Shown here: positions 57,351 through 64,000 of the stretch, piece by piece
How positions within the stretch are numbered: position 1 is the stretch's first letter
Layout of the letters: each line of letters opens with the position of its first letter
Source: Tolypeutes matacus
Lineage: Eukaryota; Chordata; Mammalia; Cingulata; Chlamyphoridae
Reading direction: 5' to 3'
DNA length: 64,000 nt
Assembly: GCA_026826555.1 (NCBI GenBank)
Contig: JAKSZT010053837.1
Location: 4,068,520 to 4,132,519 of the forward strand
Notes under the pieces: model-generated
Told to the model about the DNA's origin: nothing
Seen by the model: only the letters and a program-made list of their open reading frames with translations
The model's database searches: none
Made by a program: the position numbers and the translations under genes

Positions 57351-57951
57351 TAAGGGGAGAAAGAGAAGACAGAGGCAGCTAACATTTACTATGTAGCTAC
57401 TGCATACTTTTAGATACCTTGCTGTAGAAGGATGAATGCTATCATTCAGTCTTCACAGAAAGAGCTAATTCACAGCATGTTCAGGAATCAAAGCTAAGAC
57501 TGACTCCCGAACACATGCCTTTTCCTCTATACCACATGCCTCACAACTGTGATAGGAACAGATCTGCAGTCACCCAAAAGGTAGCACCCTTTACTCAACA
57601 CACCCAGTGGAATAACTACATTAGAACCAATTAAGGAGTGAGTCATGGGGAGTTGCAAGGTTAGTCAGGGTGGAGCTGGGGGAAATCACCTGTGACCGGT
57701 TAATCAAGAAAAGTATGGAAAATAAGGTGGAAGAAGGGAGGAAGCTTCCTGAGCTAGGTGGGGAAAGGTGATAGAGGCAAGTATGGCCTGAGAGAAGGCA
57801 TCAGAGGCCTGAGATGGTGCCAAAGGGGAGATAAAAAATAAAAGAAAGGTCCACAAAAATACAGAAATGAAGTGCCAAAGAATCTATCTATAACCCTTTG
57901 GAATAGGCGCCCTCATTCTACTTTTATTTCTTTTCCTCCTTGGCTCTACTT

Positions 57952-58158
57952 TCTTTTTTTTTTTGAGGTACCGGGACAGGGGATTGAACCCGGGACCTCA
58001 TATGCCGGAGGCTGGCACTGAACCACTGAGCCACTTTGGCTCCCATGTTAGCTCCCTTGTCTGGTTGTCGTCTGTTTTTCCTTTAGGAGGCACCGAACCC
58101 GGGACCTCCCATGTGGGAGGTGGGTGCTCAAGAGCTTGAGCCACATCTGCTTCCCCTC
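57952..58158 (-). mobile_element. Dimeric tRNA-like SINE, antisense
   Basis: Two antisense tRNA-like heads (about 57,960-58,045 and 58,088-58,158), the second ending 'agccacatctgcttccc'. Confidence 0.78.
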
Positions 58159-58329
58159 GGCTACTTTTAAAAGGCTGAAGACTTGACTCTTGGTGTGACA
58201 ACTTGTGGGTTGTTTGTATATATTTCAGCTTTATGACCAAGATCAAATAGGTAACATTAAGTTTTCCTGGGGCTTTGAGCATATTCTTTAATCTTCCTGT
58301 GCCCCTACTTTCAAATATATGTATTTCAA

Positions 58330-58520
58330 AATAGGAAAAGCCTCTGCAGGACAAGACTACAAGGGCTCCCAGAGTTTCAAGGGATAGGCCTGGGGGCTTG
58401 TTACAAATGCCCCAGCCCAGATTAGCTAAATAAACACTTGCTTGGGATGGCACTTTGGTATCTGTACTTTTAGGAAGCTCCCAAGGAAATTCTGAGGAAC
58501 ATTCAAGTTCAAGGGCTATG
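58330..58520 (-). mobile_element. MER20/MER5-like hAT fragment, reverse
   Basis: Contains tgtacttttaggaagctccc and aaattctgaggaacattcaa, which reads on the minus strand like an old MER20/MER5 element. The far end is not resolved. Confidence 0.4.
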
Positions 58521-59053
58521 TGTATATGTGTGTGGGAAGTGCTGGAATACTTGAAGCCATGCAATACAGGACACACACATGCTTGCTTCAACACACTAAG
58601 TGCCTTCCAGAGAGCTACACTTCCAGTTAAGCTCGAAACCTCAGCCTCGTAGGGATAATCATTACTGCAATCTTTAATTAAAAGCACTTTGAATGGGTTC
58701 CAGCCTTTGTTCCCGTGCAAGAGCTCCACATACCCATCACTTAGCACGCAAGGAAGCCCTTGGAGTTCATGGCTCTTTTAGTTTTAACCATTTAACTTAA
58801 ATGCAAACCAAATAATTTCTGGGGGAAAAATAGGTATTTACAGTCAGATATATTGTGTTTAGTAGAGACTAAACAAATACTGGATTTTTCCCCCTTTTTA
58901 TCAAAAAATTGATCACAAATTTATAGTTACTTATTTAAAAGTTCTAATTGCCTAATTCCTATAAAACTCACCAGGTCCTAGCCATATGTCATTAATAATT
59001 AAGATGGCCACAAAGGATTGATTTCAAGGTACACTCCTACATGATACTTAGAG

Positions 59054-59279
59054 CAGGGGTTCTTAACCTTTTTTGTTCCAAGGACCACTTTGTCAGCCAG
59101 GTGAAATGAATACTACTGTAATTTATTTATTAATTAAGTGAAGGAAATGCTAGATTTCAGTTAGAGGTCAGAGAAAATAAAGATAATAAATTGATTTTTT
59201 TCAATTCAAGCTCATGGACCCCCTGAAATCTTTCCACGGACCCCTTGGGGGTCCAGAGACCCCTGGTTAAGAACCCCTG
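59054..59279. mobile_element. Complete non-autonomous hAT-like DNA transposon
   Basis: 226 bp with perfect 15-bp terminal inverted repeats (caggggttcttaacc / ggttaagaacccctg) and a perfect 8-bp target duplication acttagag (59046-59053 and 59280-59287). The 8-bp duplication and the CAGGGG-type end are hAT hallmarks. It has no coding capacity, so it would have been mobilised by a transposase encoded elsewhere. Confidence 0.9.
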
Positions 59280-59518
59280 ACTTAGAGGGTTATATCTGAA
59301 ATGCCTTGCTAACAATTCCTGAACCTCTTGGGCTCCTGTTTCAAATCAAGGGTAAAAAAAGGGAGGGCAGAAGGAGTAGAAAACAATGAGGTTATGAGAG
59401 AGACTATGACCTCTTAGGCACCCTCACCTCCACCTCCCACTTCATTTCTACCTTCTTCTCCCTTGCAAGTTCTACCATATTCCAAATCAAAGTAGGTCAC
59501 CTATAATCTGTCTTTCTG

Positions 59519-59594
59519 CCTCCTTTTCTCCCCTCCTCCTCCCTTTTTTCCTTTTTCCTTTCTTCTTTTCCGCCTCCCTCCTTCCTTCCTTCCA
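59519..59594 (+). repeat. Polypyrimidine tract
   Basis: About 75 bases of C and T interrupted by a single G at 59572. Could adopt a triplex structure. Immediately follows mixed sequence and ends in (cttc)n. Confidence 0.75.
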
Positions 59595-62182
59595 CAATAT
59601 TTATTCAATAATTACCATGTGAATGGCTCTGTACTGGCCCTGGGGACACAGATAAGAATAAGAAGTGGCACCTGTTCTTTAGATGGTTACAGTTTAGTGG
59701 TATAGACAGACCAGAAAATGATACATGGCCTCTTAAGAAAATATGCATGGGTACTAGGGTAGGTTGAAGGAGTGATAGCTTAACCTGAAGGTTAAGGATT
59801 CTAAAAGGAGCTCTTGTGATGCCTTTTGGTAATATTTGAAACATTTGGGTATATGTATTTACAGGCAATAAAAATGCTCATACCAGCATTAAGCATTCCA
59901 ATAATGACAGCAAAAAGAAATCAGGTGATTTTTCCCCCACAAGTAAAAATGATAAAAACTGTATAAGTTATTAAAAACAACTATATAGAGATACTAGAAA
60001 ATGATCAAAGGTAGAGAGAAACTGAACACTGCTACTGCATTTGTATGCATTGGTATGTGGCTCCCCACACCTCACTCCCAGCTCTGTAATATATAATAAT
60101 TATAAATATATAAGTGCCTCCTAGCTCTGGAAAACTGTAGCCATACTGGCTTGGGATGGCAGATGTCAGAGTTCAGTGCAGCAGAACAGCTGGAAATTTA
60201 AGAGGGGAATTTTGGAAGCAAGAGAGCTATAGAAGAGCAGAGATCCAATATGTCATTGTAAACTCTGTCTAGTTCCCTGGCTGACCACTAACTGTGCATG
60301 AGTGTGGAAGATGCCAGGAATCCCAGAGCAAAAACAAAGGAGTGGAATTTACCATTGTAAGACAGAATTGTGCATGGTGAGAAATGTGAGCATGTTGCAA
60401 CTTTGATGAGCTCATCTGTAGCTCAGAATGCTTGAGATGTTAGAAGGCAAAACTCAGAGCTGGAAGAGCAAGTGGAAATTTTCAGGGCAATCTGAGAAGC
60501 AAGGAAATTACAAAGAGAGTTAGCTCTAAAAATCTGTTTAAACTCTGCCAAAATCCTTGGGTGACTGCTAAACTATAGAGATGCAAGGCCAACTTCCAGG
60601 GAGCTAGACTGAAAAAGGAACAGCTGGAGGTATCACTGAGCAAAGACACTGGCTGCTGAACATTGCAAGGAAGATGGTATTCTGACATTTGCATACAAGC
60701 AAGGTAACTGCCTACTATAAAAAACACTAAAAATCCTCAGACAAACAAAGCCCAAAGTCACTATAACACACTATCTCAACCAAAAATTCCTAAACATGCA
60801 AAGAAACAGGAAAATGTGACCCACGCTTAGAAAAAAATCACAAGAACCTCTCTCCAAGTTGGCCCAGATGTTGGATTTAGCAAAGATGTTGATCAGTTCA
60901 AAAATGGAAAATATGTTATTATGAGTTACCAGAAAGGGAATCTCAATAGGGAAATCGAAACTAAACAAAGAACAAAATGAAAATTCTAGACCTGAAAACT
61001 GTAACTACTGAAATGAAAAATTCACTGGAGTGTTCAATAGTAAATTTGAGATGACAGAAGAATCAGTAAACTTGAAGATGGATCAATAGAAATTATCCAG
61101 CTTGAAGTATAATGGGAAAAAAGACTGAAGAAAAATGAACAAAACCCCGAGTATTGTGGAACAATACTAAGCATCCTTATACCAATAAGCACCCTGAGAT
61201 ATAAATAATTGAGTCTCAGAGGGAGAGAAGAAAGATAGGGGATAGAAACATTATTTGAAGACATAACAGCTGAAAAGTATTCAAATTTGTTGAAAAACTT
61301 TAATTTACAGATTCTAGAAGTTCAATAAACTACAAATAGTATAAGCCCAAAGAAAACCACAACTAGCACATCGTAATCAAAGGTCCAAGCCAAAGATAAA
61401 AATCTAAATGCAGAAAGAAAAAAAAAAAGAGGAGAAAATGATATGATTATCGTTTGATTATCATTAATATTTGATAAAAATATTTGAGGCTAGAAGGCAC
61501 TGGAATGACATATTCCAAATGCTGAAAGAAAAAAAAAAAGTCTGAGCTCCTGGAGGTTGCCCTTACATCTGTTCAAAAACAACAACAAAACAAATTTTCA
61601 CATAAACAAAAATTGAAAGAATTCTTTGCTAGCAGACATACACTATCAGAAATGCTCCAGAGAGTGTTCAGGCACTGCAGAGAAACTCAGATATACAAGA
61701 AGGAGTAAAGAGCACCCAAAATAAATCTTATCTGTCTGTCTGTCTGTCTATTTCTTTTATAATTTATTTAAAAGACTTGACTTTTAAAATAAAAAATATA
61801 ATACTATATTGATGGGTTTATAGCATATATAGATATAACATATATATGGCAACAATAGCACAAAGATGGTGGTAAATGGGGCTATTACTGTTGCAATGTT
61901 CCTGTATTTTTTTACCAGAATTAAATATTAATTTTAAGTAAATTGTGATGAGTTAAAAATGCGTATTACAGCTCCTAGAAAAAAACAATACAAAGAAGTA
62001 TAGCTAAAAAGCCAACTGAGATACTAAAATATGGAATATTTTGTTAGAATACTAATTTGTTTAATAGAAAGGAAAGGAGGAACAGATAAACAAAACAGAA
62101 ATGAAATAAAGAAAACAAATAGCAAAATGGTAAACCTAAATCCAAATATATACATATTGACATTAAATGTAAATAGAATGGG

Positions 62183-62268
62183 GAGTGGGTGTAGCTCAGT
62201 GATTAAGTACCTGCTTCCCATATACGAGGTCCCAGGTTCAATCTTGGGTACCTCTAAAAAAAAAAAAG
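62183..62268 (+). mobile_element. Short tRNA-like SINE in L1
   Basis: gtgggtgtagctcagtgatt ... caggttcaatcttgggtacc, with an A tail. It interrupts the start of an old L1 ORF2. Confidence 0.82.
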
Positions 62269-62647
62269 TCGACCAAAAACTCCTATCAAAAGTTAAAGAT
62301 TGTCTGGCTTGATTAAAGGAAAAAAAGGAAGACCCAACTATTTGATGTCTAAAAGAAACACATTGAATACATTCACAAATCTGGTTGAAAGTAAATGGAT
62401 TGAATAAATGCATGATGCAAACAGCAAACTGAAGAAAGCTGGAGTGGCTATATTAATATCAGTGATACAGACCTTAAGAAGTTACAATAAGGGCAAAGAA
62501 GAACATCTCATATCAATAAAAGGGTCAAAATAATATAGGAGTATATAATAATTAAAAATATATAAATGCATAACAGAGCACCGAAATACATGAAGCAAAA
62601 CTGCCAGAAGTGAAAGGAGAAATAGACAAATCAAGATAAAATCAATT

Positions 62648-62896
62648 GGGAAGCGGATGTAGCTCAATCGATAGGGCTCCCGTTTACCATATGGGAGGCC
62701 CCGGGTTCGATTCCCAGGGCCTCCTGGTGAAGGCAAGCCGGCCCGTGCGGCATGGTGAGCTGACGCAGCAGGAGGACCCAACAAAGAGAGACAAGCAGAC
62801 ACAGAAAAACGCACAGCAAATGGACACAGCAAGTACAAGCAGCAAGGGGGGATAAATAAATAAATAAACAAATAAATAAAATCTTAAAAAAAAAAA
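62648..62896 (+). mobile_element. DAS-type SINE in L1
   Basis: Begins gggaagcggatgtagctcaa. Full-length monomer with an (aaat)n and poly(A) tail. 10-bp duplication aaaatcaatt (62638-62647 and 62897-62906). Confidence 0.92.
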
Positions 62897-63346
62897 AAAA
62901 TCAATTATCTAAGCTTCCACCTTAGAAAGCTAGAAAAAAGGAAAAAATTAAATGCAACATAAGTAGAAGGAAGAAAATGATAATGAATGAAGAAAATAAT
63001 AAAGATAAGAATGGAAATCCATGAAGAAGAATAGTGGGAAAACTATATGAAACAAATCAATGACACCAAAATCTGGTTCTTAGAAAATTTCACAAAAATT
63101 TATACACCTCTAGCTAGATCAAGAAAAAAGAAAGATGACAAATATCATAAATGATAAAGGGGACTTTACTAAAGAGCCTACAGACATTAAAGATTGATGA
63201 AAATATTATAAATAACTATGTCAAGAAACGTAACTTAGATAAAATAGACAAATTCCTTAAAAGATACAAATTTTCAAAACTGACTCAAGAAGAATCAGAA
63301 AACCTGAATGGACAAATATCTGGAAGAAATTGAATTCATAATTAAG

Positions 63347-63540
63347 AACATTCCAAGTGGCTGAGCACCCACCTCCCACTTTGGTTCCCAGTACCTCCTG
63401 AAAAACAAAAACAAACGACAAGCAAAACAAACGAAAAACCAACTCAGGGAAGCCAATGTGGCTCAGCTTCCCACATACGAGGCCCTGCGTTCAATCCCCG
63501 GCCCAGGTACTAAAATAAATAAATAAATAAATAAATCTCT
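63347..63540 (+). mobile_element. Two degraded tRNA-like SINE pieces
   Basis: 63347-63420 (agtggctgagcacccacctc ... cagtacctcc) and 63447-63536 (caatgtggctcagcttccca ... gttcaatccccgg, with an (aaat)n tail). Both lack part of the head. Confidence 0.7.
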
Positions 63541-63785
63541 ATGTCCATATGGCTTCACTGGTAAGTTCTGTTGAGCATTTAAGGAAAAAATTAATTCTTT
63601 CAGAATACACAGGAGGAAGAAATAACTCCAAACTTAGTTTATAAGCTCAACCTTACCTTAATACCAAACTAGACAAATTAGAGAAGAAAACTACAGACCA
63701 ATATCTGTGCACATAGATGAAAAAAAAAAAATCCTTAACAAAATACTAGTAAATTGAATTAAAAAAGAATAATATATCATGATAA

Positions 63786-63882
63786 GGGGAGCGTTGTAGC
63801 TCAGTGGTTGAACACCTGCTTCCCATGTATGAGGTTCTGGGTTCAATCTCCAGTACCTCCTAAAAAAAAAAAAAAAAAAAAA
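63786..63882 (+). mobile_element. Short tRNA-like SINE near the window end
   Basis: gcgttgtagctcagtggttg ... gggttcaatctccagtacct, with a long A tail. Confidence 0.83.
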
Positions 63883-64000
63883 AGTAGAAATTGTATGCTT
63901 TATTAGTATGTATCAATAAAATTGATTAAAAAATATATATCAAGATAAGTATGTGTTTGAGGGGGGGAGGAGGGGTTATCCCAGGATGCCAAGCTGGTTT

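Larger units (their letters stand above)
59950..63780 (+). mobile_element. Degraded L1/HAL1, sense, with several SINEs
   Basis: 60,780-61,030 resembles L1/HAL1 ORF1 ('atgaaaattctagacctgaa', 'ctgaaatgaaaaattcactg'). 62,130-62,180 reads NPNIYILTLNVN, the ORF2 start. 63,060-63,330 and 63,650-63,760 are ORF2 pieces ('gagaagaaaactacagacca'). Interrupted by SINEs at 62183, 62648, 63347 and 63447. Confidence 0.65.
52925..64000 (-). other. PLBD1: Upstream PLBD1 intron running off the window
   Basis: No further PLBD1 exon was recognised. Contents: MIR-like and other old repeats (53,950-54,600; 57,240-57,350), SINE copies, MER20/MER5-like hAT pieces, a complete hAT-like element (59054-59279) and a degraded L1/HAL1 (about 59,950-63,780). 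Stretches such as 52,930-53,900 and 54,620-55,840 are unassigned. Confidence 0.65.

Noticed and set aside
57998..58747. 249-codon open frame on the minus strand, the longest in the window
   Set aside because: Its 3' part is a tRNA-like SINE and its middle an old hAT-like repeat. There are no splice or family signals, and it lies in a PLBD1 intron. Chance opening is the simplest explanation.
62648..62730. tRNA-gene-like A and B boxes in many places
   Set aside because: They are heads of SINEs with tails and target duplications and do not fold into a full cloverleaf gene.
1..64000. CRISPR arrays, operons, phage or bacterial defence genes
   Set aside because: No regularly spaced direct repeats and no bacterial gene organisation; everything fits a mammalian chromosome.

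Overview
This is eukaryotic, mammalian genomic DNA. It is AT-rich, has spliced genes with GT-AG introns, and more than half of it appears to be interspersed repeats. Many copies of a tRNA-like SINE with the conserved A/B-box core and a tail around 'gcacagcaaatggacacagc' resemble the DAS SINEs of xenarthrans. The source is therefore most likely an armadillo, sloth or anteater; the species cannot be fixed from the sequence alone.

Two protein-coding genes converge tail to tail. (1) 1-45,250, plus strand: the 3' half of ATF7IP (MCAF1), a nuclear cofactor of the H3K9 methyltransferase SETDB1. Ten exons encode about 627 C-terminal residues: the end of a basic helical segment, a long Ser/Thr/Pro/Gln linker, a SUMO-interacting motif and the C-terminal fibronectin type III domain. 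A 3' UTR of about 4.1 kb follows. Exon 12,234-12,308 carries one extra base compared with the frame required by its neighbours. (2) 45,935-64,000, minus strand: the last five exons of PLBD1, a lysosomal phospholipase B-like hydrolase, encoding about 271 C-terminal residues. The rest of the window to 64,000 lies in an upstream PLBD1 intron. The 3' ends of the two genes are only about 0.7 kb apart.

Repeats by region: 1-11.4 kb is mostly old L1, with one dimeric SINE and two LTRs. 14.6-19.4 kb has a SINE and old L1 pieces. 19.5-30.4 kb is a nested L1/SINE block containing an antisense L1 split by a composite insertion, plus an L1 with a recognisable 5' end at about 28,069. 32.3-37.1 kb has SINEs and two solo LTRs with 5-bp target-site duplications (TSDs). 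The last PLBD1 intron holds an Hsmar1-like mariner with both terminal inverted repeats, into which an RPL41 processed pseudogene has jumped. The distal PLBD1 intron holds another solo LTR, a complete 226-bp hAT-like element and a degraded L1 hit by several SINEs.

No prokaryotic-type system, CRISPR array or wholly new gene system was found. The items most worth checking are the ATF7IP frameshift, the Hsmar1-like mariner in a non-primate with its nested RPL41 copy, the uniformly antisense LTRs, and the split L1.
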